This document shows positions 31,394 to 47,300 of a stretch of 64,000 nucleotides of DNA, piece after piece (the stretch's first letter is position 1; every line of letters starts with the position of its first letter). Source of the stretch: Gnetum montanum (Eukaryota; Streptophyta; Gnetopsida; Gnetales; Gnetaceae); contig MNCI01005779.1 of NCBI GenBank assembly GCA_015680685.1, positions 330,590 through 394,589 on the forward strand. The letters are read 5' to 3'. The translations under genes and the position numbers were made by a program. Below the pieces are notes generated by a model, which did no database searches, was not told the origin of the DNA, and saw nothing but the letters and a program-made list of their open reading frames with translations.

Positions 31394-32200
31394 CTAGATG
31401 AGCATTAGGATCCCATTCACCATTATATTTGATGAATTGGGATAATGGAACCTTAGTGGGTAATGCTAGTGGTGGAACCACAAGATTGATTGAATCATCT
31501 TGGTAAAAGTCTATCACATGGATAGTTTTAGAGGAGGTAGCCTTGACCTCTTTGGTTAAAGTTTGAATGAGCTAAAATGTTTGATCCAGACTTAAGGCGG
31601 TTGTGGCTAGCTAGATTGGTTGTGGTATCTGCTATCCTATTTGGATGGCCCATGACTTGGCTCTAAGTTGTGTGACCACGTGTGATGCTTATTGTGTGGG
31701 CTATGCCATAGACATAGTGCCTAGCCTTGATCATGTGCTTGTGGGTTAGGTCATTATGAAGGGTGATAACATGATAGATGGAATGAATGATTCCTAAGTC
31801 ATATGCGACTAAGTGATGTGCATGGTGTGCACATAAGGTTGCGTAGGTGTAATAGTTAATGGTACAAAAGGCTGGATAGGCTGAATAAGTTGTGAAGGTA
31901 TGACAGAGGGAAAGCTAAAAGGAAAGCTAAAAGGAAGTGCAACATCCTAGTGCATTTGTTGTCTTTAGTGGGTTGTAACCATAGGCATGGACCTAGGTAG
32001 TGACACCTAGCTAATGACTATCTCTAAAAAGATAGATGGGTGGGACAGTGAAGGAATGAAGGTGGAGGTCATCTGCTAGAACAAGGTCTGAAATGAGTCA
32101 TCATGCTCAAATCAAGCTTCAAACTCATCTTGATCCTCCTGTAAGGGCTCCTCGTACTCTATCCCTATCTTGAACTCAAGGTTTTGGATGAGGTTATCCA
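31394..32200 (-). pseudogene. gag of element A, N-terminal part
   Basis: Minus-strand reading from about 32200 gives a Pro/Ser-rich N-terminal region, then VIDFYQDDSINLVVPPLALP and FIKYNGEWDPNAHL at 31430-31394, the start of the gag capsid block. It is cut there by D and resumes at 24365. Several TAG/TGA stops interrupt it. The exact start is not defined. Confidence 0.75.
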
Positions 32201-33033
32201 ACATCTACTAGTAGAGCTCTATGAGTGGAATGAATTCCATAGTAGAGGGAAAGTATTCCTTCCCATTTTAGTGTATGAGGTCAAAACTACATTTGACATC
32301 CATTTCTTGGTGGTCTACGTACAAACTTGCCTAGAATTTTACACAAAAAAAATTATATTATTGGTCATTGAGAACCATGAACTTGGCAGGTAGGTTGCAC
32401 AACCTAAAGGATTTCCTATGCTCTAGGACAAGACTGAGAGGATGGTCAATTTGGATCCCTTGCTAAATGGGCCAAATGACAACCATGCTTGAAGTAGAGG
32501 TCAAAGGCTACTTAGGATTCATGATGCAAGGGGGAAATGTAAAAAGTTCCTATTTTCAAAAGGGAGAGAAAAAAGGCTAACTCTACTAACTAGAAAAATG
32601 ATTAAGTGAAAAAATGTAGAAAAAATGGCTAAGTAAAAAATTGCTAAAAAAATGGCTAAGTGTAGAAAAATGCAGAAAAAAATGACTAAGTGTAAATCGC
32701 TAAAAAAATGGCTAAGTTTGAGATTATGCTTAGAGTTAACTATGCTCACTATGTTATGGGCTAACTACTCTCTCTTGAGCACCTAGAATTTGGCTAACTA
32801 TAAGGTATATGCTCTAGCGTTGTCAAGCGAGGTTCTAGGGGAACCAATGATGAGGTCCAGTCTACACGAATAGTTTGTAAACAACTCTTGCATTGGCGTA
32901 AGATCCAGCTTCTACCGTGGTAGGTCCACAAGGGTGTGAGGTCTATGCTAGCCTAGAGCTAGTAATGGTGATGGAGAGAGCATGTAAGGAAACAACCAAG
33001 GGAGATAATAGAAAGTATTGGTAGAGGTTTAAG
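32201..33033 (-). other. 5' leader of element A with A-rich repeats
   Basis: About six copies of an AAAAAATGGCTAAGTGTAGA-like unit lie at 32560-32720. The remainder holds no clear gene. In Tat elements an extra ORF can precede gag; I could not make one out. Confidence 0.5.
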
Positions 33034-33050
33034 CCCTCCTTCTAGCACCA
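33034..33050 (-). promoter_or_regulatory. Primer-binding-like site of element A
   Basis: The minus strand reads TGGTGCTAGAAGGAGGG six bases after the 5' LTR end, starting with the TGG complementary to a tRNA CCA end. It resembles the sequence found after the LTR of other plant Tat elements. I do not assign the tRNA. Confidence 0.6.
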
Positions 33051-33056
33051 AAAAAC

Positions 33057-34743
33057 TATAGCAATTGAAAATGTTAGAGGCTAGAACGGTACACCAAGAG
33101 GTTCACGGTTGTACAAATTTAATCCCATGTCCATGTGAGGGCCTATTAGAAATAGAGGTAGGATGCCTAGAATAGTCTTGTTGATTGAAGTAGGACTTAT
33201 GAGGTGTTATTCCAAAATAAATGACAAGGGTTTGTATGGAGTTCACAACATCCATGGTGTCAACTAAGGTGAGCATAGTTGAGGTTTCTAGTGAAATATG
33301 AGGGTGAAAGCATGTGAATATATATAGGAAATAGCAAAAAATGCAAGTAAAATTCTAGAATGCAAGAGAAAGTGCTAAAAATGCACTGAGTGTGAGTGAT
33401 AAAAAGTGGCACAACCCCAAATGGGGGGAAGTGTAGTTAACTGCAAAGAAAGGTGAGGAGGTACGTGGTGTACAAACAAGAATAATAGGTAGTGTAGTCA
33501 TAGTTTTAGGGTGTCTAGGCTATGAATACTAATGTCTGCTATGAAGTCTCGACCTACCAGGTTGGCTATTGTAGTGTCCTATAGGCTATGGTGGTCTACA
33601 ATGTGCTAGGCGGTGTGCAACAGTGCTGCAATGATGTGCAATGATGCTTGCCAAAATGCCAAGTGTGCTCAGATACAAGAATGCCAAGAATGAAAATGTT
33701 CAAATTTGCCAACCAAATTCTTCAAAATGCCAACCCCTAGAATGTTAAATGTTGGGGTATTTACAGGGCTAGGGATAGCGTAAATTGTAGATTGGGCACC
33801 ACATGGTAGAGGGGTAGTTGAGAATATGCTAGCCCCAACTATGCTACCACTGAAGCAAATGGTGTTGTTCTAGTGTGCTCCAATGGATCTTGTTAGACTA
33901 CTAGACTATGAATACACTATAAAGACATCAAGTGCAAGTGCCAAAAAAACCACAATGTACATAAAAATAATGCAAAATAGTGCAATTTTGGAGACTATGC
34001 TCTAGGACTATGTTGTCCACTTTCTTGAGTGGTGTTAAGCATAGGTACAATTTAGGGACCAATGGAGGTGCAAAAGACATGCTAATTATTGATCTTACTT
34101 GTTGAAGGAATGTTGGAGCTATGATGAAGGCTGATGTTGAGTTCTAGAGGCTCTTAGAGGTAGTTATGCATGACTACATTGACTATGCTCTAGAGATTAG
34201 TTCAATAGTTAGTCAAATTTTTCAAAAAGTGTGGTTCGGTGCAAACTACACTAACTATGCTTTAGAGAATAGTACTGATAGTGAGAGCATAGCCCTAACA
34301 CTTAAAAGAAATTTGGTAGAAACTAATGTTCCTTGTGTAGACTCTGCTGACTATACCCTGGAACATAGTAGGGAGTGTAGTCATAGAAGTTAGAAGATTT
34401 GCCAAACTATTTCTTCCATGCCAACCTAGCTTGATAGCTTCTAGTTTGACAATAAGGAAAATTTGCAAAATTGGCCATTCCTATGTTGACTACACTAACT
34501 ATACTCTAGAGCATAGTTCCAGTAGTGAGAGCATAGTCAAGACATTTAGAAAATTCTATAGCTGCTATGGACATAGAAAAATCTTGCAAATTTGGGTTGT
34601 CTGTGTCAACTATGTTGACTACACTCCAGAGCATAGTCCTAGTAGTGAGAGCGTAGTCTCAATACTTAGAAAAATTTACCAAGTTTTAACACTTAGAAAA
34701 ATTTGCAGTTGAATCCTGGAAGCCTAGATTTAGTGGTGTTTTA
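33057..34743 (-). repeat. 5' LTR of element A
   Basis: Direct repeat of 13665-15286 with both termini decayed (TATAGCAATTG for TGTAGCAACTG, TTTTA for TTTCA). U3 palindromes at about 34176, 34252, 34341, 34497 and 34616. TATA box decayed to TATTTACA on plus at about 33758. LTR divergence looks considerably greater than between the D LTRs, so A is older than D, as the nesting requires. Confidence 0.85.
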
Positions 34744-37740
<2,997 letters not shown>

Positions 37741-37749
37741 AAACCAAAA

Positions 37750-40242
37750 GAGGATGCATTGTCAGGAATAGCAACATAAGAAGTTCTTATCAGGGTAGAA
37801 CTTAGAGATACAACAAGCTCAAAGATAATATCCAAATTCATGGTGCCTACCAACATTAACAAGCTTTGGGGATTACAAGGAAGGTTACAATTTATTCATA
37901 GGTTCATTACTAGAATTACAGATAAGTTACATCCCATGAAACACTTTCTTAAGAAAGGGGCTCACTATGAGTGGATGGCTTAATGCTAAGAGGCCTTTGA
38001 AAACCTTAAGCAAGGGTTGGCATAACTACCAAAGGTCTATCCTCCACAAGAGGGTAAATCATTTTACATATACCTTCCCATATCCAACACATCCATTACA
38101 TCTCAACTTTGTCATAAATGTGTTGATGGAGTAGAGATGTCAATGTAGTACCTTAGCCATGCATTAGTTGTCCATGAGGCATGATACACTGAAGTGAAGA
38201 AGTATTTTTTAGCACTAGTCTTCTCATTGAAGAAGTGGAGACACTACCTCTTTAAAAGCCAAGTCAATGACATTTGCAAAGATAACTCACTTAGAGCCAT
38301 AATAGCCAACATCTACAAAAAGTAGCTGTATAGCCTAATGCAAAGCCATAACCATGGAGTTTGACCTTTATTACATCTCTCAATCCTCAATGAAAGGTTA
38401 AGCTACAGTTGTATAACTCTTAGTATCATCTATCGATGACCAAGTAGCCATAGATCCTAAGTTCCTTGATGAGTACATTAACATCATTAGCCAAGTGCCC
38501 CAAGGATTAGGAGGTGATCATGCACTTTGAAAAAGCTTCAACTACCCATGGGGCGAGTGCCACTACCATCATAACATTCTCAGCTAGTGAAATCTGACCC
38601 TTCACCTATCATTTTGATTTTTCATGTACCAACAACATAGTGGAGTATGAGGATTTGATCAGATGAATGATCATAGCATGTAACCTAGGAATCAAGTGAT
38701 TAATGATTAAAGGTGATTTTCAACTTTTGGTTAACCAAGTTACTAAGGTCTATGCATGTAAAGCCAAACATTTACAACATTATTATGACCCAGGGAAGCA
38801 ATTGTTACAACAATTTATAGATGTTGATATCCAACACATACCTCAAAATGAGAATGCTATAGCCAATGCAATTACAATGTTATCCCTCAATGTGATTCCA
38901 TATGTGTTTAGTAAGTTGTCCACCTTAACTATGGACTATACTATACCCATCACGTAGAACATCGATGTTACATTTGTAATCATAGTTATTATTGCTCTTG
39001 TCAAGAAGTGGTATGCTGATATCAAATTTTACATTATGCATGATGAATCCTTACAAGGCCTGACTATTGTTGAAAAGGAAGTTGTACATAAATGGTTGAA
39101 GCAATATGTTATTCTAGCTGATAACACATTATGTTGATGATCCTATGATGGCATATTACTAAAGTGCTTGGGTAAAATTGAAGCTAGAACAATCCTAGAT
39201 GAGGTTCATAAGGGTATTTATGAAGGACATATAAGACCTAGTGCTATGACCACTAAGATTAAATGGTTAGGCTATTACTAGTCCCATATGAAAATTGATT
39301 ACCTATAGAAGTTTAAGCATTATGAAATGTGCTAGTGGCATAGTAGCCTTATAGATGTACTGCCAACTAAGTTTCATAGCACTTAGATAAGTTGATTCTT
39401 TCAATGATGGGGGTTGGATATCATTGAGCCGATAATGCCTAAGTCTTCCACAAGGCATAGCTTCATCATCACTATAATTGAATATTTTACTAAGTGGGTT
39501 TAAGCTATTTTCCTAAGGAAGATAACATTTGAACAAGTCTATAAATTTATCCTAGATAACATTGTAGTCCATTTTGGAATACCAATGATCATATTTATAG
39601 ACAATGGACAATAATTTATTAGCCAACAAACAAAAAAAATTTGTGATGACCTAGGAATTAAGCATTCTTTCTTGTCACCTTATTAACCTCAAGAAAATGG
39701 ACAAGCAAAACCAAGCAAGAAGACCACTATCAACTTGCTCAAGAAGATGCTCAATAATAGCAAGTGAAAATTGCATGAGTGGCTTGTCCATGCACTTTGG
39801 GCCAATCGTACAACAACTAGTGTAATACCTTATAGATTTATTTATGGTTTTGAAGCTTTTTTACCTCTTGAATTACATGTGCCTTCACTTTGGATGGCCT
39901 TGACAAACTTCATTAATGATGATCAAAGCAAGGAGTTATAGACAGTAGACGTAGACTCAATGGAGAAGCAACAAATGCAAGCACTTACCCATGTTGAGCA
40001 CTATTAAGAGAGGAGGAAATGACAACACCACCATAACTTGACCAAGTGTAAGATCAAGGAGGATGACCTAGTCCTCAAAGCCAGCCATCCATGAGCATGT
40101 AGATAAATTCTCAACCATATCAAAAGGGTCCTTCCCTGTCACTATAGACTATAATAATTGAGAATTTAGGATTGTAGATCTAGATGGGAATGAGTTGGAT
40201 AATTTGTTCAACCTTTCCTACCAAAAGCCTAATTACATGTGA
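37750..40242 (+). pseudogene. pol of element C: RT C-terminus, RNase H, integrase (5'-truncated, decayed)
   Basis: Plus-strand polymerase relic. It starts in the RT thumb/connection (KLWGLQGRLQFIHRFI, about 37860-37930; then YEWMA and EAFENLKQGL), passes RNase H (KGDFQLLVNQVTK, IPQNENAIANAI at about 38700-38890), the integrase zinc-binding region (EVHKGIYEGHIRPSAM, about 39190), the core (LDIIEPI, IDNGQ, ENGQAKPS) and the C-terminal domain (KIKEDDLVLKAS, DLDGNELDNL), ending with TGA at 40240-40242. The second catalytic Asp survives in IDNG, but the Glu of the NGQ..E block reads Lys. gag, protease and the RT palm are missing. Confidence 0.85.
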
Positions 40243-40304
40243 CCTGCACATGGCCTTTCAACAATCATGACATCAATGACAATCAACAAGTGAGCCTACT
40301 TTAC

Positions 40305-40450
40305 CATAGCTTGTCGAGGCCTTAAACTAGTAACATGGCCTATTGAGGCCTTAAACCAATAACATGACCTTCTAGGGCCTACAATTGGTGAAAATAGGAC
40401 CTATTGAGGCCTTAAACTGGCATGAAAACTCATAATGACCTTAAACTAGC
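40305..40450 (+). repeat. Minisatellite downstream of pol in element C
   Basis: Four units around GAGGCCTTAAACTAGTAACA, the reverse orientation of the A and B arrays, as expected for a plus-strand element. Confidence 0.75.
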
Positions 40451-41367
40451 ATCCTTGGTGATATGGGTAGCTTGGTTTTATCATTCTATGTGGCCTATAT
40501 ACATTGTAATGTTATAACATGTTCTATTTGCTTGGTTTTCTTATCTTCTTGGTTTTGTGTTTGTAGGATGAATCTTGGAGCCATTACAAAAGGTACAACT
40601 CATTGTGGTAGTAAGTCACCACGTGATCTCAATATGCAATATTTTGTGAGTTTGTCTTGCTATGTCAAGAATGCTTGTACCATTGCCCTCCATCTAACAC
40701 CACTCCTTGAGCTTAACCCTGTAACCTAATGATAGCCTTCCATACCTTGGAAAAGAATGTTGGCATATGTTTTCAGCTCATGCACAATAGCCATATGATA
40801 TCTCTTCATTATGCTCCATTTTCAAGTCAACTTGAATGTACCACATGTCATTTAGTGGGAAAACAATTAAGTCCATTGAGCATAACACAAGATTGTTCAA
40901 TGGGATAACCCACAACTCTATTGAGTGTAATGTAACTCACTCAATGGGAAAAACAAATCAAATGGGCCCTGGAAATTAAACCCAATGAAGGTTTTACCCC
41001 AAAAAGGAAAAAAGCCAATTGCCAAGTGGCTAAATGGCCAATAAAGCCTCAAAGCCCAATGGTTGAAGATATCTTGGAGCAAAGTGATTGGATCCTCAAA
41101 CACATTTTCCAAGTGACCAACACTTCAAAATGTATTAGTATTACACTATGGCCATGAGGTCAATACTTGGAATGCATTGTTAGCCTTCATGATCATCTCC
41201 ATAATGGCCATTATCATCATCTCATGATAGCCTCATCCCAACATCATAAGCGTTCTTTGACATGATTTGACATGAGTCGATCAAGCATGGAGAGGAAATG
41301 TTAGTGATGGACCTATAGTGGTGTTTTGTATTCTTTATTGGTACCTCTTTGGTTGATCCTCTAGACA
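40451..41367 (+). other. 3' untranslated region of element C
   Basis: Non-coding. 40850-40950 holds repeated short blocks around CATTGAGCATAACACAAG and CTATTGAGTGTAATGTAAC. Ends in the polypurine tract. Confidence 0.5.
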
Positions 41368-41384
41368 TAAACAAAGAGGGACCA
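41368..41384 (+). promoter_or_regulatory. Polypurine tract of element C
   Basis: TAAACAAAGAGGGACCA directly before the LTR, matching the tract of element A (CAACAAAGAGGGGCCAA). Confidence 0.7.
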
Positions 41385-42870
41385 TCAAAACACCATAAAA
41401 ATTTGCATGTTGTAATCATTTTTTTTCACCATGTAGCCTTCACCCCATGAAACCTAAGGCAAAACTTCATTGTAAATGTGAAGGCTATAACCCATGGTGG
41501 GAAATCTCACATATTTCATACTTTTGGGACTGAAAAATTCCTCATAGGTGGTTAAAGCCTCATTCCCCAAGTAAAAAAAAGTCACCTAGCATCTATATGT
41601 TGGCTTGGGGGAGTAGAAATGCCTTTTAGGATGCCAAAAATGGTAGTTTAATTGGTTTTAAGGGGCATACATGCTTTTCTACACTAGAAACACTTACAAG
41701 GAGAGTAAAACTCATCTATCCCCAATGTGGAGGTGTAAAAACCTTCCTCCTCAACATGGAAACTTTACCCACCATTGTGGAGACCACACGCACAGTATAG
41801 AAAATTTACCTCTTAGCATGGAAGTTTCATCCGAGCATGAAGGCATCATTCCCAACATAGAAATTGCATGGTCCCAATGTAGAATTAAGAATGACCAAGA
41901 TTTGAACACTCTAATGACTTCAATGTTGATCATGCACCTCAGCATAGAAGATTAATGGCCCAACATAGAGGATTTTCCTCCAACGTAGAAGGTGTACTTC
42001 CATTACTATTTATAGTAAACAAAATGGCCATAGGGGTATAGCACTTACTAGACATAGTAACCTCCAAAATTTGGGTACTCCATCTCACCTATACATGGTA
42101 GAAATTTGTAGCATTTTATTAGCCAATTGATAGCTAAATTGCAACCAATTTGTGGCCCATTTCATGGCCAAAAACCTATAAATCCAAATCCCAAACACCA
42201 TTGCAAGGTTCCACACTTTGGAAATTTTAAGTAGATAGTAATTTTGGCTTTTAGAAGATCTTCCAACATTTGCAAAATGTAGCTTCTTGGGGCCTCCTAA
42301 CATGGAATCCCTATTACCCCCATTGTTAGCCCCCTTGTTATCCCTCTAAAACCTGTGGGCTTTTGTTTCCAACGTTGTACTTCTAGGATACCCACCTCCC
42401 AATGTGGAGAATCTATGCAACCAAATTCCCTACTCTTTGCATCTCCCAGGAGTCACCAAAGTTGCAAATTTGAGGTAGCAATAGAGGAGGTTTAATAACA
42501 TTAGTAGTGGCTGACCACATGGATAATGAAGTAGATCACATCGGCTTCAATGGGCTTTCAATTCCTACCACAGTGAATTCCCTTTTGCTCTTTCATGAGA
42601 AAATCTTGTACAAATCCCTAAACTTATTCTTTATTTTTTAAATAAACTTTTAAAATTTCAGTTTGTGTGCAATCTATTTTTCCTTTTTGGTTTCTAGATC
42701 TACATTTTTGTCATTTACATCATTCGTTTTGCATTTGTAAGTGCATGGTGATCTACTGAACCATCCAGGACATCTTGAATTCCATTTTTTGGAGGCCTTA
42801 GGGATTTAAGGTTGAGGTTGATGTGCTAGATCGTTTGTTTTTCTAGTGATCAATTTTTCCAGTTGCAACA
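41385..42870 (+). repeat. LTR of element C (may also be the 5' LTR of F)
   Basis: Begins TCAAAACACC (A: TGAAACACC) and ends CAATTTTTCCAGTTGCAACA, the counterpart of the A-family LTR end. TATAAATC at about 42176. U3 (41700-42000) has close-spaced short blocks such as CCAATGTGG, CAACATGGAA and TTAGCATGGAAG, a motif set different from the A family. The part from 42100 to 42870 aligns in reverse with the LTR of element B. Confidence 0.7.
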
Positions 42871-42929
42871 TCATTGAGCCTCTATAATTTGATCATGACC
42901 TTCTCCACCCATCACAAAGCTTTAGTAAA

Positions 42930-43690
42930 AAATTATCTTTAATTCCAACAAGTGAGGATATCCTTGCCAATGAAGAGTCTATCTACTCAATGATAGTACT
43001 ATCTCCACTTAAGGAAGAAATTAAGCTAACTAAACATTTCATGATAACCAAGTAAAGACCAATTTATATAATGGTTAGGTGTTGTGAGCTCCTTTGTTCA
43101 TAATAATTAGAGTTGGCTAGTACAAAGTACACATGTTAGATGTTGATGATGGAGTAGTTACAAACATAATCTCCTTACCCTTTGTTGAATGATTAGGCTT
43201 GGTTGAAAACATCTTAGACACCTCTACTTCTAGAATGAAATCATTTAATGAGTAATGTGTACTAGTGAAAGGGTCCATCTCATTAGACATTATGGCTAGG
43301 GAATAATTCCCCCAAATCTATTAATTTCCTAGTTTCTGAAAAAAAACCCCAAGATTTAACTTAATCCTAGAAAGACCATCGTTGGCTAAGTTGCAAGTAG
43401 TTTCTTCCCTAATCCAGCAAGAAATTCATCTTCTTTATGAGGAAGGGAAAATCATTATCCACAAAGGTAGTGTAGTCCCCTTATCCATCAATAATGTTGA
43501 CATAGAATAAGAATTTAAGGTGGAGTTTCTAAAGGAAACCTCCATAGCAAAAAGTAAAGCCAAAGATAGTTATGAACCCAACCAAGCCAAAGCCAATAAC
43601 ACTAGAGCCATGAACAAATATTGCGAAGAACTTTCATTTAGCATCATGAGCAAAGGAAATGAGAAATATGAAATCGTGCAACTGAAATCT
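42930..43690 (+). pseudogene. gag C-terminus/protease relic of element F
   Basis: Plus-strand reading gives TSEDILANEESIYSMIVLSP, DVDDGVVTNIISLPFVE, FNLILERPSLAKLQ and EEGKIIIHKGSVVPLSINN, then EELSFSIMSKGNEKYEI. Each block aligns with the minus-strand gag-PR of element B at 62700-61960 (ISEDILTNQEAIHAM, ADDKVVTNI, FNLILGRLWLAQ). So this is the protease end of a second plus-strand element. Only about 60 bp separate it from the LTR ending at 42870, so gag has been lost. Confidence 0.75.
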
Positions 43691-44335
43691 TATTGATTTA
43701 TTAATCTATTAAAGATTAGAATGAAATTGTATGATTAAGATGCTACCTATTTTCATTTTCTTATGTATACAATGTGATAAGTTAATTAGTAGCATTGTTC
43801 CCAATTTTTATTTGCATGCTTTCATTTTACCTTGTAATTTTTTACTTTATTACATCATGTTTGCCAATTTGCTATGTATCCTTATTTTACATTTTTACAT
43901 TAATTCATAGCTTATATTTATGTTTATGTTTACATAAAAATAAAAAATAATAAAAAAATAGAAAAAGTAGAACTTAAAAAATTTAAAATATAAAAGAGCA
44001 AAAACTAAGATAGTAGCCAAGAGGAACATTAAACCAAAACCAAAATGTGACATGTAGCATAACCAAAATCATATGTGCAATAGATATAAAAATACACATA
44101 GTCTCTAAGGCTATGATAGCTAAATAAAAATAGCAACAATAATGTGGCCAAAATGGCAAAATATGACAAGTTCATTAGCATCTATTCTTATCCATAGGAG
44201 GAGGAGGAGAAGTAGGAGTATCACAAGAATCATTACCATCATCACCTTTGGCGTGTAGACAACAAAATATGCAAAAATTTTTAACTATAGAGATGAAAAG
44301 TATAGAAAAAATAGAAGTAAAAAAAAAAACATAAC
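43691..44335. other. AT-rich spacer between protease relic and gene X of F
   Basis: Very AT-rich. Position corresponds to the start of the PR-RT intron. No minisatellite seen here, unlike B. Confidence 0.5.
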
Positions 44336-47300
44336 TTAAAACATAAAATAATGTTTTTTACAAACTTCAAAAAGTTTAGGAGCAATATCCTCAAGAGAAA
44401 ATATTTGGATACTAATCTCCAACCTACGAAGAATTTCTTCTTTGCTCATGTTGGCCAAATCAATATATCCTAAGTGCATTCCTAATAGGATTTTTTTGCT
44501 TCTCAACATCAATCCACTAAGGAGGACCATGGAAAAATGTAACCATAGAAGTCTTCCTAGAAGCAATTATAATCTAAGGAATTGAAGAATTGATGACACC
44601 TACAAACTTCTTAAACTTGCTAAAAATATCTTCAACACCTATGCCCTATATAAAAAACTCATATGTGTATTGCGCCATAGCTTTTTCATGCTAGGATTTA
44701 ATGCAGTTTTTCATATTCATCTTGTATAGCCTCTTATAAGATTTCTACTTCTTAAGATTTCTACTTCTTGCCCCTCTCTAACAACCAGACATAGTAATCT
44801 CATCACTCCTTTTTCTTGTGAATCATCATCTCTGACCTTGTATCTTTTTCTAGGTTGCTCTTGGCTAGAGTAACTTTCCCTTGAATTGCATTCTAATAGA
44901 AATACCATTGGATCTCCTTTATGTACAAAGAATCCCTATTCATCATGTGTGCCTCTACAAATTTCTTTCTATTTGTGAGGCCTCTAACTTCATCTATTAA
45001 ATCCTTGTTTTATTTTTCCAATGCCACAACTTATTCCCATAACATCTCATTTAAATGTTGGAAATCCCAAAGTGTTTTTGCACATGATGTAACACATTAT
45101 GTGACCCCCTTGTATAATCTCTATGAAACATTCTCCACATTAGGTTATAGTTTAGAAAACTCATCAAACTCAAAGTCTCGCAAAGAATTCCATTTCACCT
45201 TGGAAATTGTCATACAAAAAACATCAAAAACATTTAAAAATTATTATCAAAACCATAAAGGCATAAAGCCATAAAACCATGAAAACACAAAAATATAAAA
45301 ATTAAAAATGCAAAAAAATGTATTTTAACTTTTATTACTAATATAAGGAGCCAACTATTATATTCTATCAAAGGAATCATGAGATACATCCATCAAAGGG
45401 TTACCTTTTGAAGGTAAATAATCTAAAATAAAACCTAAGACATATTTTGCTTCTTTGGCCATTCTTTCCTCATTTGCAACAACCTTGGAAGCCAATTCTT
45501 TTTTTTTAACTATAACAAAACCAAAGTCAATAAAATAAAATAAAATTAGTAAAATTTTTTATCAAGTAGATATAACCAATAAATGTTTAAAAAAATAAAA
45601 AAAATGAAAAATAATAATGCATATGATCAATAGCTTGATTTAAATTTTTGATCCTCATTCCTAGTTTTCTAAGTGCCTGCTGGCTAGGAACTAGGATACC
45701 ATCTGCTTCTGCATATGATCCTTTTAACCTTTTTACCTTGCCGCATGTAGCATGGGCCTAATTAACTATGTTGTCATGGACATAACCATGTAAACCACTA
45801 ATATTCTTAGTGGTAATAGATTGCAACTCTCATACATCCTCCATGGATGGGCCTTGGGCACACATTAAATCAACAATATGTGTAGTCTAAGGCTTAGAAA
45901 CTTGGAAAATTTCACATGCTACTTTCTTTCTATCTTTCTTGATCATCAAAATCTTTGAAATCTTCTGAGATATGTACTCAAAAATGTGAAATGGGCATGA
46001 TACATCAAATCAATTTTTTTATGAAGTTTTTGTAGTTCACCTCTCAAACCAATAACTAGAAAAGTAATTGAATCAAACCTAGTACATTTAGTCAAATTTT
46101 TTTTCATAGCCCAAGCTTGTTAAACTCCTATGGTTTTCTTCTATGATAATAGCATAGAAAAGAGTTTCAAGAAAAAAAGAGGATATAACTCATTCACCTC
46201 CTCAATATCACACTTACCAAACAATAATGTTGCATTAGGAGATGATTTGAGCTACGCATTCATATCCTCTTTACAAGTGGCATCTTTCCCTACTCTAATG
46301 ACTAATTTAACATTACTAGATGGTATCTCAAGAAGATTTTTGAACATTTCCTCTTTAATACATACAACAATAGGAAAACCATGGACATGAGTATGAAATT
46401 TTGTGACTCTATCAAAAGAGCCAATGAAATTTAAAGTCTTAGCCTATGACATAGATGGAGTAGGGAACATGGACAAGTCAAATAAGCTTGTGTTGATGAC
46501 TCTTTGTTGAATGTCCATGGGGACTTTATTTGAAAATTGTTCCTATACTCTATCTACTTGAACCCGCATGAAGAGAATCTTCTCCTTGGTATGCCTAGAA
46601 GTGACCTAAGTAATTGTAGACTCACACATAGAATATGTGATACACAACATAGTCAACCTATTAGCCCATTAAATTGTAAATAAGCAATGTATCCTATAGT
46701 AAACATTAAAAATAAAAATAAAAAAACTAAAACCTAGAAACCAAAACAAAAATAGAAAAAAATGTTAAAAGTGTTGATAAACTTTAATCAATTTTCAGTT
46801 TACTAACTTAGATAAAGTTAGAACCTTGGGTTGAATGAATACACACATTCCTAAATCTTGGAGACTCCAAAACTTGTGAGACATTTGGTGGTCATATATT
46901 TTTAATATGATTGAGTGCATTACATCCGCTACCTAGCAAACTCTACACCATGTTGGTTCAATACCTTTATTCTAATGTTATCATCTTGTCTAAATTCCTC
47001 CAAGGTTGTGTAGTCTATGTATAAGGTTTAAACCTTTGACAATAATTCTCTACTATGCACCTTCAATCTACAAATCAAAATAATAAATAAGTTAATAAAA
47101 TATAATTATAATTAAAATAGAAATATTAAGTTAAAATAAATCTTACCCTTCTAGCTAGTAGATATTTCTAGGAGGATTTTGAAACATAGTGAATAGCCTA
47201 TGAGCCAACATTAAAGTGTTGTTGGCACTATATTGCAAGTAGATTGACATCTCTCATATGTGTGATAACTATCTAATCCCTATAGAGTATTTACTATTAG

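Larger units (their letters stand above)
13665..34743 (-). mobile_element. Element A: Tat/Ogre-like Ty3/gypsy retrotransposon, interrupted by element D
   Basis: Paired LTRs (13665-15286 and 33057-34743) flank, on the minus strand, a primer-binding-like site, gag, an antisense gene relic, RT-RNase H-integrase, a minisatellite and a polypurine tract. Flanking five bases are GATAC (13660-13664) and GATAG (34744-34748), a plausible target duplication with one change. Subtracting the 7.0-kb D insertion leaves about 14 kb, in the range of Tat/Ogre elements. The protease and gag C-terminus are missing: gag joins directly to gene X at about 24255. The coding parts carry many stops, so the copy is dead. 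Confidence 0.85.

Noticed and set aside
34166-34712. Plus-strand frames with repeated YTLEHS-type peptides
   Set aside because: They are the translated palindrome array in U3 of the A LTR; the peptide repeat follows from the DNA repeat, and the other LTR lacks the frame.
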